Assembly (NCBI GenBank): GCA_020002185.1
Contig: CM034534.1
Span: forward strand, 68,791,652-68,855,651
Source of the DNA: Paraescarpia echinospica
Lineage: Eukaryota > Annelida > Polychaeta > Sabellida > Siboglinidae
Reading direction: 5' to 3'
Length of the DNA: 64,000 nt
Shown: in pieces, positions 26,801-38,990 of the stretch
How the letters are laid out: each line of letters opens with the position of its first letter
How positions within the stretch are numbered: position 1 is the stretch's first letter
Notes under the pieces: model-generated
Database searches by the model: none
The model's input: only the letters and a program-made list of their open reading frames with translations
Told to the model about the DNA's origin: nothing
Position numbers and translations under genes: made by a program

Positions 26801-29800
26801 GTAACGACAGGTGTGGTAGTAGTGGCGACAGGTGTGGTAGTAGTGGCGACAGGTGTAGTAGTTGTGGCAACAAGTGTGGTAGTAGTGGCGACAGGTGTGG
26901 TAGTAGTGGCGACAGGTGTGGTAGTAGTGGCGACAGGTGTAGCAGTTGTGGCAACAAGTGTGGTAGTAGTGGCGACAGGTGTGGTAGTAGTGGCAACAGG
27001 TGTGGTAGTAGTGGCGACAGGTGTGGTAGTTGTGGCGACAAGTGTGGTAGTAGTGGCGACAGGTGTGGTAGTTGTGGCGACAAGTGTGGTAGTAGTGGCG
27101 ACAGGTGTGGTAGTAGTGGCGACAGGTGTAGTAGTTGTGGCGACAGGTGTGGTAGTTATATCAATAATTGTGGTGGTGTCCAGCGAGGTAGTTGTAGGTG
27201 CGAGTGTGGTAGTTGTCGTAGGTGGTGGTGTAGTTGTTGTTGTCGTCGTAGTTGTAGTAGTTGTTGTTGTCGTCGTAGTCGTTGGTGGGGGTGTATTATC
27301 GCAAACTACATCAACATATCCGCCCCCGGTAGCATCTGAAAGTCCATCAAACACATCTGGTCAAAACAAACAAACATTAACTCACGCACACGCACACGCA
27401 CACACACACACAAACAAGCACACACACACGCACGCACGCACACGCGCGCACCTACGCACACACGCTCTTAATTACCCGGTTATTAATTATTTAGCTCTGT
27501 GAATTTCGCACAAGGCGATCAAAGACAACGCGTTCTTACCTGCAGCCGAGAAGACGTATTTCTCGGTGCCTTCTGGCACCGTCCCTGCACCACCGCCGCC
27601 ACTGAACTTGATCGTTACGGGGTGAATAATATAAGTGTAATATGATTGGGGACTCATAGGGCTTGTCGTAAAACAAACGGACTTGTCGACACCGTTGCAG
27701 CTCAAATATGCGCAGACATCCTGCAAATATAATGTCATCTCATTAGTGGATAGCAATAACGGTAGCATGCTACAGGTACACAAATTAGACGGTCTAAGGT
27801 GTATAAACCTAAAACCTGATTATGATTCGTTATATAGATTAGACACGTAACAAACTAAAATATAATATTATAATAAATAAATATATACATATACATATTA
27901 TGTTAGCAAACTGATCTTGCCCAAATAGATACAAACACTCATTCGTGCCACTGTCTATTAAACAACTTAATTCATGACGCCTGCTGCCACAGTGTCACTT
28001 GTCGTTTTAGAATAAGTAATGTGTATGTATGTGTTATTTATTATTTATCTGCCGTTTTTATCGAATGGATTATATGGTTTTATGTACATATTGCAGTCAT
28101 GTCTGTTCTCACCGAGACAAATTTCTCATCTACATAGTTGAGACAATAAAGCATTATCTGATCTTATCTGATCTTATCTGATCTTATCTTATCCCATTTG
28201 TTGTACCGTATCACATTGTATGTTTACATGTTGTAAGTTGGCTAGCATAAATATTTCCAACATTCTAATAAATTTACACCCATCCCATCTCCTAGATACA
28301 TAATAAAGCTTGAAGACGCGGTGCTCGCTTTGAATCCCGCTGAGTACTCGAAACTTTTGTTTATGTTCATTTAGTTTAAGATTAATTTTATTTTGTATAA
28401 TACTATTTCGGGCACTATTTCGTAATTTAATTTCGTTATCGAAAACATACATAATATATAAACATTCTGGGGGATAGACGCGATTCTGAGCCAGACTATT
28501 CCTCGCAAAGTCACGCATCCAGGTGTGAATCGGTTAAGCGAGACTAATTAAGGGCCGGAACTGCATTATTTAACAACTGCAGTATTTTATGCTACACCGC
28601 CAAGGGTCATTGCTAGGATACGTGACCGGAATGAACGTAATCGCTAATAGTCTCAATGGAATGAGACGACCTACCTTTTTATAGTTGAATGAAATGGCTT
28701 CATTGTGATCTACGCGCATTTGACCATTTCCGTTCCTAGTGACCGTGCATTTACAATGAGCATTCGTATCGGCAGTCTGTTTCATGGAGATCTTCACTGA
28801 TGTAACACGGGTCGCTTTTCCGTTGCACATGTTGATCGTTATAGCTGTCCAATGCACAAAAACATCTCATCAAGACAGTTTATCTCAATACTCGCAGGTT
28901 TAAAAAATAATATATAATTACACAAATTTTATTTGAATAGCGCCATTTATGTGTGGAACCAGCCCATTCGTATAGGCGCATACACATAAAATAAAACATA
29001 ATATATGGAATCATAATAAGAAGATAACAGTATTAACAAACATATTTAAATATTATATCAACATTAATAAAGAGTTAAATATATAATAAATAACTAAAAT
29101 GCATGACAAATGTACGGCATCGTTGAAATGAAGAAGTAAATAGTTACAATATCATAATAATATTAACGAAAATATATAATAAATAAACAGAAAAATTAAA
29201 TACGTAATCATCAACAGTGTTTAGTATGTCATATTAAAAAAAATTATTTTTAGTTGAAACTAGCTTAATTGATTAATTGACTATTAAATGCAATTTGGCG
29301 GGCAGTATACCATCATCCAATTGACATTAATATTAAGAACCTTGCATGAAAAACAGAACAAACAGCACCGGCTTAAACTAATCGCAACAAAATGACATCC
29401 ATGCGAAAATGTGTACGGCTTAGTTTCATTCAAATAAGATATTAAGGGTTTACACTTTTATATCGCATTAAGAATTTTATAAAAAAAACTATGTTTTTGC
29501 AATATAAGTTACTATGTATAGACGTGGGTCTAAAATTGCGGAACACGAAGGTTTCATCGGTGTATTTAAATCAATACAATTAAAGTCTATTTGCCAAAGG
29601 ACACGAATCATAAAAAGTATGTTTTACGTGTGCGTGTCGGACTGTAACTCCAACGACAGTTACAATATCTGGTTGCATTGCTACGAAAACTGCCATTTTG
29701 GCTGAATCTCCCAAAACGAATTGTGAATGCGTCTAAACAGTGTTAATACTAGGTCTTCGAAATGTAATTATTGGACTTTAAGCCATTTTACATATAATAT

Positions 29801-30080
29801 TTGTTGGTGTCATGATAACGTTTATTGTGGTCCACTTTGCAGGCAGTGAAGCTTACCGTATATATATACTATAACAACACAACGCATTCTCGTCCGTAAC
29901 GCAAGGAGAAGGGCTCGGGATAATTCATTGCCTGTAAAATGTCTAAATCACCCATATAACTCTAGCAGAAGCGGAACTGCAGTATCGTTGTTGTAATTAG
30001 TGCCTACCTGAGACGGACACGCAGCACACGTGTAACACTGCCAGGAGTGCAAGCGCAGTAGTCTGTCGTTGCCAGGCCAT
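23385..30080 (-). CDS. Gene C: secreted-signal, six-cysteine domain, long mucin-like stalk, TM and tail (complete)
   Basis: Six exons join into 2013 nt, 671 codons with stop: 30008-30080, 28675-28844, 27540-27720, 25896-27335, 24165-24234 and 23385-23463. Every junction has GT-AG and a consistent phase (1-0-1-1-2). Approximate residues: signal peptide 1-24, ectodomain 25-155 with six cysteines conserved in gene B plus one extra (LSC), Thr/Pro stalk 156-620, transmembrane helix 624-643, tail 645-670. The stalk should be densely O-glycosylated. Order and phases match gene B, which confirms the model independently. I recognise no named family; a CUB-like beta-sandwich is possible but unproven. 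A type I cell-surface protein is inferred. The introns hold SINE-like and retroelement fragments. Confidence 0.9.
24165..24234 (-). CDS. Gene C exon 5: transmembrane segment
   Basis: Acceptor cttgttcttgcag, donor CAG/gtgagt. (G)ATFGLLLAVVVLAGAFIIP, AALR. Confidence 0.9.
24478..25270. repeat. Internal partial tandem duplication in gene C intron 4
   Basis: About 310 bp beginning ttaccgaataacatataaaa at 24478 recurs, diverged, from about 24967. The gene A locus has this sequence only once. Confidence 0.8.
25896..27335 (-). CDS. Gene C exon 4: last cysteine plus long Thr/Pro stalk
   Basis: 1440 nt, open throughout. Acceptor gatggactttcag, donor TCG/gtgagt. (D)ATGGGYVDVVCDN is followed by poly-Thr, about 45 tandem PVATTTT-type heptads, and a non-repetitive Thr/Ser/Asp segment ending SDNAIVG that is shared with gene A. 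Confidence 0.9.
26150..27165. repeat. Coding minisatellite, 21-bp unit
   Basis: On the plus strand the unit is close to ggtgtggtagtagtggcgac plus a. Higher-order patterns alternate PVA, LVA, PVD, AVD and PVV versions. The repeat keeps the frame because 21 is a multiple of 3. Confidence 0.95.
27384..27466. repeat. CA/CG-rich microsatellite in gene C intron 3
   Basis: Interrupted CACG/CACA repeats lie between exon 4 and exon 3. Confidence 0.9.
27540..27720 (-). CDS. Gene C exon 3: second half of six-cysteine domain
   Basis: Acceptor tatatttgcag, donor GCAG/gtaaga. DVCAYLSCNGVDKSVCF, HPVTIKFSGGG and EKYVFSAA. It aligns with gene B exon 3 (DVC, xVC, ITVRFSG, FTLVASG). Confidence 0.9.
27950..28197 (+). 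mobile_element. Probable retroelement 3' tail ending in (TCTGATCTTA)n
   Basis: ctcaccgagacaaatttctc ... gagacaataaag is followed by about four copies of a 10-bp repeat. That is the style of 3' end seen in many LINE/SINE copies. It lies in gene C intron 2. No coding sequence was seen. Confidence 0.45.
28240..28318. mobile_element. Solo fragment of the large inverted-repeat element
   Basis: aacattctaataaatttaca followed by catcccatct ... cataataaagcttgaagac matches 13170-13225 of the inverted-repeat element. Confidence 0.7.
28319..28550 (+). mobile_element. SINE-like repeat, second copy
   Basis: The body matches 6215-6470 (tagtttaagatt, tcgttatcgaaaacatacat, attctgagccagact). It lies in gene C intron 2. 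Confidence 0.6.
28675..28844 (-). CDS. Gene C exon 2: first half of six-cysteine domain
   Basis: Acceptor gtgcattggacag, donor AAAAAG/gtaggt. (A)ITINMCNGKATRVTSVKI, AHCKCTVTRNGNG and FNYKK. It starts in phase 1 and ends in phase 0. Confidence 0.9.
28845..30007. other. Gene C intron 1
   Basis: 1163 bp of AT-rich sequence with no recognised element. Its length suggests where gene B exon 1 might lie relative to its exon 2. Confidence 0.8.
30008..30080 (-). CDS. Gene C exon 1: signal peptide
   Basis: ATG then AWQRQTTALALLAVLHVCC and VSVS, donor TCAG/gtaggc. A basic n-region, hydrophobic core and small residues at the expected cleavage point (SVSA) are present. The phase-1 donor fits exon 2. The 5' UTR and promoter lie in the simple-repeat tract upstream. 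Confidence 0.85.
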
Positions 30081-30140
30081 GATCTCGATGACAATATGAC
30101 GGCTACAATACGGACAATTATACAATAAAACATGTTAAAA

Positions 30141-30537
<397 letters not shown>

Positions 30538-30779
30538 AATACGGCTGTATTTATGAACGTTGTATTTGTCAATGTCTTGTGTTCCTTCCCCTCTTGTTAA
30601 CACAGTTTTGCTATTAAAATGCTATGGCATATTCCACATACTGTTACTCTTTACTCAATCTGGTTGTTTATTCCAAGTCTGTAAAGATCTTGCAATTAAT
30701 GCTATGTATTCGAATGACAATGCATGCACAAAGTCTGGTGTTCATGAAGAATATGTTTTATAATTGTTTTACATATATA

Positions 30780-32400
30780 TGTTAAGGACGGGCTACACGT
30801 GAACAAAGAACTTATTCGACCCGTGACTGGTTATTCCGAGATATTCCATCTGAAGCTTATCGCTTTGAGGGGCAATCTTGTTCAATTAAAAATAAAAATA
30901 ATATTAATTTGGTGTTGCCTACGTTTAACGCCCACCCACCCTGCTATTGTGGGGGCGCGTCTTGGGTTTTTATTGTGTTTAGTATTAGATAGTTGCTTAG
31001 TTTTAGTCACTCATAGATCTTGTAAAGAGACAGAGACATTTAATTTGTCATTAAGGTATTGCTGATTGAACAAGTGATGTTCTTGGATTAAATGTTCTAT
31101 GAGTTCACCCATACCATGTCTTCTGTTATAATTGCATGTACACGTTCTCATTCACCGTGTATGTACTATGTACACTGGCAGTTTTATGCTTCTCAGCCGG
31201 TAGTGTATAATAATATAACTAAAATTAATTTGATGTTATTCATGTTGGTTCTGTGCACTAATATTGCTACAACATCCAGAACAGAACATTTTTAATGTTC
31301 ACAATATTACTTTATGTGTTTGCATTCGATACTGGTATGTTTTGGTCAGCCCTTTTAAACACATTGATACTGCTGGCATTTGTAGAATCAGTACAGAAGA
31401 CAAACTGCCCCGTGTTCCACAAGACTCCGTCTATCTGTCGACGGTTCAAGCCTTTATTTTAATTAATGAACAAATTTCGTACACAAAAATACAGCTAACA
31501 TAATTTATTTTAAATAGTTTACCAAACGTGTCCCTCCCTCTTGTTGTCTACTTGTTCTTAGGCGAAGTATCCGTTTTGCGAAATGTCCCTTATTCGAGTC
31601 TAATATATCAACGTAAGATTGACGAAATAGGAATCATCTAACATCACAGGTGACGTCTCTGCCACAACTTTGTTAAAACCCTGATGTCACGATGTTTCGG
31701 AAATCTCGTCGTTATTTCACTGAGCTCCAATAAATCCCGAAAACCAATTTACTACTGAAAAACTTACATTATCCCTGAGTTTTATTCAATAACGTTAGTT
31801 TAAGGAGTTCATGAAAATAGGCTTTGCGTGTACTTACCAACTGTCCGTCAGTCCGCCGGCCGACTGCCGTTTTCGGCCGTGTCCTACTAACGATGTTATC
31901 GCCAGAAACACGTCTGATCGCTATCGTCTCGCGGTAGAAATTCGCGTTGGAACTGCTGATCCGTCGTTTAACTCATCGTATAAAACCACCGAGCCGTATC
32001 ATGGGCGTTAGATCGTTACCAGAACTGGGCTCTAGATCGTGCGTTGGCCATTGTCTAGCGCGTGTCAAATCATGATCTCATCTAACTTTGCCAGGCACAG
32101 AGCGAGTTTGTTTTGATGACGACCGGTCATGTGCATTGCATGTGTCTAGACGTTTTGTCGGACTTCGGTCCGTCTCCTCAAACCATCAATCAAATCAAAT
32201 GAATCAGTGCGGCCATTTGTGCTTGTATAGCATCTACTTCGTGGAATTGTCCAGACGACGGATCAAGTGTACGACGAGTTACTGGTGTCAATGAACCGGG
32301 CATCTGATTGGCCAGACGACTTAGCGGCGCAGGACGTAATGTCCAATCGTCATCCAGCATTAAAGACAACTGTCACGGTTACATCAAAAAATGACATATG
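30780..32400. repeat. 5' flank of gene C duplicated at 3085-4020
   Basis: Collinear homologous blocks with indels. It includes an extra segment (30900-31190) absent from the left copy. No gene was recognised. Confidence 0.8.
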
Positions 32401-33399
32401 ATATATGATCCTTTGCAGTACACAATACCATGTTGCCACGGAATTTTGCGTTGCACGAATTTTGGACACAAGCAGATCTGCATTCTATTATACATAAGTT
32501 TTTATCCATGAATATATTTAAAAAAATATAATAATATATCAGTTCAAGTTGCACTGCTTCATGTGAATAGCACATTTGATAATATTAGTACTTGATAAAA
32601 ACAAATTAAACATTTATTTTTGACATGTTACACAACATTAATTATTAGAACAAGAATAAAGGAAAATATATAGTGCACTCTGGATAAGGACGAACTTCCA
32701 TGGACCCATGACAATACTGATAAGTGGAATTTCTGAAAACTAGAAAGTTATCAGAAGGTCCCCTTATTGGGACCTTTACCCTGGACTGAGGAAAATATTG
32801 ACTTAACCTAGCGAAAATTCACTTATGTGAGTTCGAGTTATCTGGAATGCACTGTATGTGACCAATGCATACAGGTAATTGTGTAGAAGCAAATTAAAAG
32901 TTGGCCAAAGTTATGGATTGGGAAATTTAGTCTGACTTAATCAACATAACAAGGTTCTCTTGTATTTCTTTTTCATTTAGCCAGCTGTACACTTGGTGAT
33001 AAGTCCCATAATCCAATATATAAACTGAATTAATCTGCACAGTGTTGAGCTGAGCTGGTGGAAAGAAGAAATTGAAGAGCTCTACTTAACTGTGCCATTA
33101 ATTGGACAATGGGTCACCTGTCATAAGATGATGTCTGACTTTGTTTTTTGAATGGGGCCACCATTCTGTTCTGTGCGACATCTACTGGGAAGTTGTACCT
33201 CACTTCGAGTTTCAAATGGATGTGTGCATCTGATAGCTTTGTGTATCAAAATGCATAGCAGTGCTATTAATAAGACAATATGTTAACTGACACAGAAGTG
33301 AAGAAGCTCGTAATATCAGTTGGTGTACTGGTAATACTTATTTTTCTGAATTTTAGCGTGAAACATGAAATTTAATAAATAATGTCCTAAACCAACATG

Positions 33400-33820
33400 T
33401 ATGCCATATTTGGAACATTGACCAGAGAAAATACAGTAAACTAATAAATAGTTTGACTGACCACTTGTTTATTGCTGAACTATGAAAAGTGCAGCAAAGT
33501 AGGGGTTGGAAGACTGAAATAAGGTGAATCTTATCAATACCGGACTTGTTTCAGTACAATACATTTTCAACATGCTTAGAAAATAAAGTTTTACTTAATG
33601 CATGTTACCAATTATAACATACGAATACCAAACATGACCAATGGAACATCTCAAAATAAGTTAACATCACCACAATGGGCCATTGAAAGAACACTTTTCA
33701 ACATCAAACTGAATCATAAACGTCCGCATAGTGTCATCAGAAGGATTACAGAAGTGAGAGGTGTAATAAAATACGTGACAAGAACAAGGAGGAAACCAGC
33801 ACATTTTATTGGTTTACTCG
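33400..33820 (+). mobile_element. Non-LTR retrotransposon 3' fragment (copy 2 of 3)
   Basis: NKLTSPQWAIERTLFNI, SVIRRITEVRGVIKYVTRT: the same region as at 8789-8960, extending further toward the usual C terminus. Confidence 0.6.
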
Positions 33821-35261
33821 CGATGCATTAACGTACCCGTCTTTTGTCAAAACAGTGGTCGTATATCGGGTGTTTGTGTCTGTCGTTGGCTGACCGCCAG
33901 TCACCTCAGCCAGTATCTGAGCCAGAACAATATAATACTATTTACTCCATCATTGCTCTGCTTTATCGATGTTTATTCTGTGGAAAACGGAAACCACTTA
34001 GACGGCAGAAAAGCAACGCGCCGGATTATTAAAGTAAATTATTGCCGATCACGTGGTCGTGGTGTCGTTCCACGGATGGCCAAATTACTTCCCCACGTTA
34101 CCTGCACACAGCAAGCTATGTGTTTTAATCACAACGTCTAAATCTGCCACCTCAAATCATTTACCATATCGCGAACTATTTTCGTTGGGGTTCAAATGTG
34201 CAAAATGCCAATAGTTTAAGTAATATGCTGTTCGACTTAAACAAACTTAACGAAATGGATGTCCGGTGATATATTTTAAACTAAATAAAAGTTGTTCACA
34301 ATCGTGTCGGTATGTCTTAATTGATACAATGGGTCCTTTTCTTGTTTTAAAGAGCCTGAATGGAATAATCCGAATTGCATAGACAGCTTTAACAATGTGT
34401 TGAATGCAATGTGTCTGTTAAATAGCACTATATATAAGGTATATAGCCAAACAGGACACGCCACATTTTTGTAGGGTTACTCACGTCGTTGTCGTCACAA
34501 GACTGAAATTCGCTTTAATTTATTATCAATTATAACAATTGTTATGTTATTGTGATATCAAATTGATTCGATGAATTACAGTGAGAAGTTCAATGCCGGA
34601 TGTGGTAAGAATCAGTTCACATATGTACAAGACAAATAACTATTGACATTAAGCCAGATTAAACCAATTCGATGAACCACCTCCCCTTGTTACACAAATA
34701 ATACTATTACAGAATGCATGGACTATCGCAACAGTGGCTAATACCAATGTAACGTGTGCGAACTGTGCGAACTAACATCAAATCGGGACATGGAATAAAC
34801 CGGTATATAATAATGCCACTGATTCAGCGTTCAATTAGTGAGTACAGGCCGACCGCCCAAATGAATGGATAGAACCAAACACTTAAAACAAAGCGCACGC
34901 GTTCGAATAGCTTCTAAACGCTCTAGTGATCTCGTTAACAACCTCCGATTGCATCGAGGCATAGCTGTATGAATACGCACGCAGACAATGGATGCCGTAT
35001 GTGTGTGATTGAGTTGGAGCTGAACTCCTCTTGTATAACTAGTTATTCGCTTTAGTTCAGGTTGTAACCTGAGAAGGGTTGTCCTCAGTTTGGGACAGTT
35101 TCTGGAATACTTCTCTGTATTATGTATGGTGCCTTTGGTATTAATGGTTCTGTGGACGCACAACTTTACAATAGGGAAGTGAGGTCGTGATAGCAAGCTG
35201 CTCCGTAGGAAGAACTGGTGTGTACTCACACGCAAACTCACACAGACACACGTACGCACAC

Positions 35262-35265
35262 GCAC

Positions 35266-35363
<98 letters not shown>
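35262..35363. repeat. (CA)n microsatellite
   Basis: Nearly pure CA. The duplicated site at 44029-44460 instead carries a CACACGT array. Confidence 0.97.
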
Positions 35364-35364
<1 letters not shown>

Positions 35365-36067
35365 ACACACACACGTCATACACACGTCACGCACTCGCAC
35401 ACGCATACACGCACATCACGTCATCCCAACTGTCTTGTTACCGATGAAACGTAAGAAAACGTTAGGTAAAGAAAGGCATCTTTGGTCACATAATTAAAGC
35501 TATTTAACAAAAATGAAATTCCGGAATCGCCTTCCTAGTGCCTATATCGTACACGTCAATGAAGTGGTCGAATCACACATAAGAACAGCTCGGTCCTACA
35601 CCATTTACGCATCATCCTCACTCCCTCGGCTGTGCGGTATTCTTCAACAGTTTACAAGAGGAACGATGTCCTCCCCATAGAACTATAAGCGGGTCTAGCG
35701 GGGGCCTGGGGGTGGCACGTTCCCCTAGACATTTGGAATTTGGCCCTCTGTACCTGAGCTGCAGTGGCGTGCCCTAGACCTTTCGAATGTGCCTCCGTTA
35801 CAAGATTTTATCATATTTAACAAGATTGCCACCCATAGAATTGACTCTAGATGGCAGGTGGACAAGGAAGCCTATTGACTTATCGAGAATCCAACCCTTT
35901 TATTTACATGTATCCCGCCCTTCTGAGGTATGCGTCGATTTTATTTTTAAACAAGTAATCTGTTCCATTCATTTACAGTCCTTTGTGGAAATGAGAACTT
36001 TCATATATCTAATCTACACTGCTCCTTTACTAATGCAATCTTATGTCCTCTAGTCCTTCTACCTTTC

Positions 36068-38766
36068 TTAACTAAAAAACATATTTCTATAAATATTTTC
36101 ATAACCATTCAATATTTTAAGAACTTCTATCTGATTTCCTCTCGATCTCCTGGTCTCTAGTGTTGTCAAACCACATTCTTTTAGGCGTATTTCGTAACTA
36201 AGATCCCTTGGTTTTGGTATAATTTTAGTTGCACTCCTCTGCACTCTTTCTAGCATATCTATGTCCTTCCTGCGATATGGCCTCCACGCTTGAATACAAT
36301 ATTCTAAATGAGGCCTAACTATTGTTTTGTACAGCGGTATTATTAGCTCTTTTTCCTTATATGTTATGTTTCGCCTAATTAATCCAAGGATTTGATTTCC
36401 CTTTGAAGCTGCAATTCCGCACTGCTCTAAAACCTTCATATCAGCACTAATGTTTAACCCTAAGTCCTTTTCTTTTACAGTAGTACTTAGTACAGTACCC
36501 CCCATTGTATATTCTACCTGTTCGTTCCCATGTCCTGTGTGGAGGTATTTACATTTCCCAAAATTGAACAGCATTTGCCACTTTTCAGACCATTTGATCA
36601 ACCTGTCAAGATCATCTTGTAAATGCTGTCTATCTCCATCACTTTTAATCCTTCTAAACACTTTTGTATCATCCGCGAATTTCAACACCTTGCTTGTTAT
36701 TTCATCATCCAAATCGTTGATATATATTAAGAATAATATAGGTCCTAATACTGATCCCTGTGGTACCCCACTCAATACCGATTTCCAGTTTGAAGCCTCC
36801 CCATCAACTACTACACGTTGTCTTCTGCCAATCAGCCATTGTTCTATCCAGTTTATTATACAATTTCCTATGCCTTGGGCCTTTATTTTCAGCAGTAATC
36901 TTTGATGTGGTACTTTGTCGAAAGCTTTTTGAAAATCTAAGTAGACGATATCTACTGGTGATCCCTTATCTACCCACTTAGTGATGTCTTCCAAAAAACA
37001 TAACATATTTGTTAAGCATGACCTCGCTTTAAAAAACCATGTTGAGATGGGTTTATCAAGTTTTGTTTAACAAGAAAATCCACCATGTGATCTTTAATTA
37101 GTCTTTCTAATAATTTGCAAATCACTGATGTTAAACTCACTGGTCTATAGTTCTCTGACTTGTTTCTCGAACCTTTTTTAAATAACGGTATAATGTTTGC
37201 CTCTTTCCATTCTAAAGGAACCACTCCCTCTTCTAATGACAAATTGAAAACTGTTGCAAGCGGTACGCTAATTTGTTCTACAATTTCCAATAGTAGTTTG
37301 GGCGGAATCCCATCCACTCCAGGTGATTTATTATCCTTCATAGCCCTTATTTTCTTAGCTACCATTTCCGGGGTTACAATTAATTGTCCTAAATAGTCTG
37401 AATCTGCCCCCTTGAACTTAGCCTCTGGTTCTGGCAGTGAACTAATATCTTCTCTGGTAAACACTGAACTAAAGTACTCATTCAGGTCTTCTGCCATTAA
37501 GAATCCCTCTGATATTATATTTCCAGCACTATCTTCTAGAGGACCGACCTTATCTTGAACTTTCTGTTTGCTTCGAACATACGCATACAAACTCTTGCTG
37601 TCATGTTTTATATTACTACCTAATTGTTGTTCATTGCTTCTCTTTGAATTTCTAATTTCAGCTGTAGCTTGGTTAAGTGCTTCTTTATAACTGTTGTAGT
37701 CTTCATCATTTCCAGTACATCTATATGACTTCCACATCATTTGTTTATACTTAATTTTTCTAATGGCTTCTTTCGATAAGTGTTTCTTTTTGGACCGTTT
37801 CCCTTGTTTTTTGAAGGGTACAAATTTATCGACTATGCACTTAATTTCACTCTTTAATATATTCCAGCATTCTGTTGCTGTCTTATTTTTCAGTGTGTTA
37901 TTCCAGTCTATCTTTGCTAAATATTTCCTCATGTCCTTATACCTTCCTTTGTGGAAATTTCTCCTATACTGCTTTTTACTATTCCTTTCTGATTTTACTT
38001 TGATGGTAAAATGTATCTGGTTGTGATCACTACTCCCCAGTGGCTCACATATCTTGACATTGTCAACTAATTCATTCTGTGAGGACAAAACTAAGTCTAA
38101 CACATTCTCACCCCTGGTTGGTTCTAGCACATGTTGAGAAAGGAAAGTATCTTGAACTAAAACTAAAAACTTGTGGTCCTCACTCCCCATACTCTGTAGA
38201 GATTTCCATTGTATATGCCCGTGGTTAAAATCCCCCATAATAATACAGTCCCGTTTGCTTACTTCCCTTATAGCGTTTTGTATTTTTTCATTCTCTTCTA
38301 TGCTTATGTTTGGACTTCGATAAACTAACCCAACTGTTAACGTTGAGTTTCCTGTAACTATGTTACACCAAACAGCTTCTTCGCAATCTGCTTCTCTTTC
38401 TAATTTTATTTCATAAGCCTGGATAGATTCTTTAATATATAAAATAACTCCACCTCCCTTTCTTCCTATTCTATCTTTTCTAAACATTACTTATCCTGTC
38501 AGACCCAATTCAGCATCTGATATATCGGTGGTGGTCCAGGATTCGGTTATACCTATTATATGAGGGTCAATATCTTCTACCATAATGTTGAGTTCATTTC
38601 TTTTGTTTACTATACTTCTTGCATTTAAACAAACATATTTATATCCTGCTTCAGAAGAGTTTTCCAGACTGTTATTTGCTGATTTATTTGTGCTGTCTTT
38701 ATCTATGCCCCCATTTTCAGGCTTTTCTGTGAGTCCCCCCTGCGAATCTAGTTTAAATAGATGCAA
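36068..38766 (-). pseudogene. ORF2: apurinic-type endonuclease plus reverse transcriptase, two lesions
   Basis: Endonuclease landmarks: KYVCLNARSIVNKRNEL, IIGITESW, KGGGVILY, MGDFNHGHIQW and SSDHNQI. Reverse transcriptase: SPGVDGIPPKLL, NYRPVSLTSVICKLLE, YLDFQKAFDKVPH (motif A), SGVPQGSVLGPILF (motif B) and KFADDTKVF (catalytic FADD, motif C), then the thumb region to LNGYENIYRN. A TAA interrupts LGLTG/VMFRK at 38488-38490. A one-base shift in a T/A run near 37030 separates QHGF from KARSCLTN. Otherwise the frame is intact, so this is a fairly young copy. Product: target-primed reverse transcription enzyme. Not active as it stands. Confidence 0.9.
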
Positions 38767-38984
38767 CCTGTCCCACTGTCAACAGATCGCAGCAGGTTCT
38801 CTGAGAAAACTGCTGCCCCCTTTCCACTAAGATGGAGGCCATCTCTCATGTACATATCTTCCCTCCCAACAAAGTATCCCCATAAATCTGTGAATCCCAC
38901 CCCCTCTTCTTCACACATCTGCTCAACTAGAGCGTTGATCGCCATCCTCTTGCAGTTTCTATACGTTGCTCCCCTTCCTCCCAT
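38748..38984 (-). CDS. ORF1 C-terminal part, SGNH/esterase-like
   Basis: GFTDLWGYFVGREDMYMRDG, LHLSGKGAAVFSENLL. The DGLH segment matches the Asp-x-x-His block at the end of SGNH hydrolases. It stops at 38748 and overlaps the ORF2 frame by about 18 nt. The N-terminal part is missing. Confidence 0.65.
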   Translation of the reverse strand: MGGRGATYRNCKRMAINALVEQMCEEEGVGFTDLWGYFVGREDMYMRDGLHLSGKGAAVFSENLLRSVDSGTGCIYLN

Positions 38985-38990
38985 TGCATA

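Larger units (their letters stand above)
33370..37025. repeat. Segmental duplication unit 1 (pairs with 42080-45812)
   Basis: Long near-identical runs (for example 33838-34140 versus 42583-42886) continue through a CA-repeat zone into the 3' part of a retrotransposon. The pair ends abruptly inside that element. Sequence on the retrotransposon side looks more diverged than the rest. Confidence 0.9.
35700..38990 (-). mobile_element. CR1-like non-LTR retrotransposon, 5'-truncated, esterase-type ORF1
   Basis: The end of ORF1 (38748-38984), an endonuclease/reverse transcriptase ORF2 (36068-38766) and about 350 bp of 3' sequence lie in order on the minus strand. ORF1 starts abruptly after a stop at the 5' edge, as expected for incomplete reverse transcription. 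Esterase domains in ORF1 are known in CR1-like elements. The 3' limit is inferred from the homologous copy at 44515. Confidence 0.85.

Noticed and set aside
26388..27083. Long frame of PHLSPLL repeats on the minus strand
   Set aside because: Out-of-frame reading of the same 21-bp minisatellite; it lacks the conserved flanks and splice phase.
25907..27502. 531-codon Val-rich frame on the plus strand opposite the stalk exon
   Set aside because: It is the complement of the Thr repeat (ACA/ACC read as TGT/GGT-containing frames). The minus strand has splice sites, a signal peptide, a TM exon and a matching paralogue; this frame has none.
33809..34141. 110-codon frame preserved in both duplicates (also 42554-42886)
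   Set aside because: No ATG at the start, no family resemblance, and conservation is explained by recent duplication of the whole segment.
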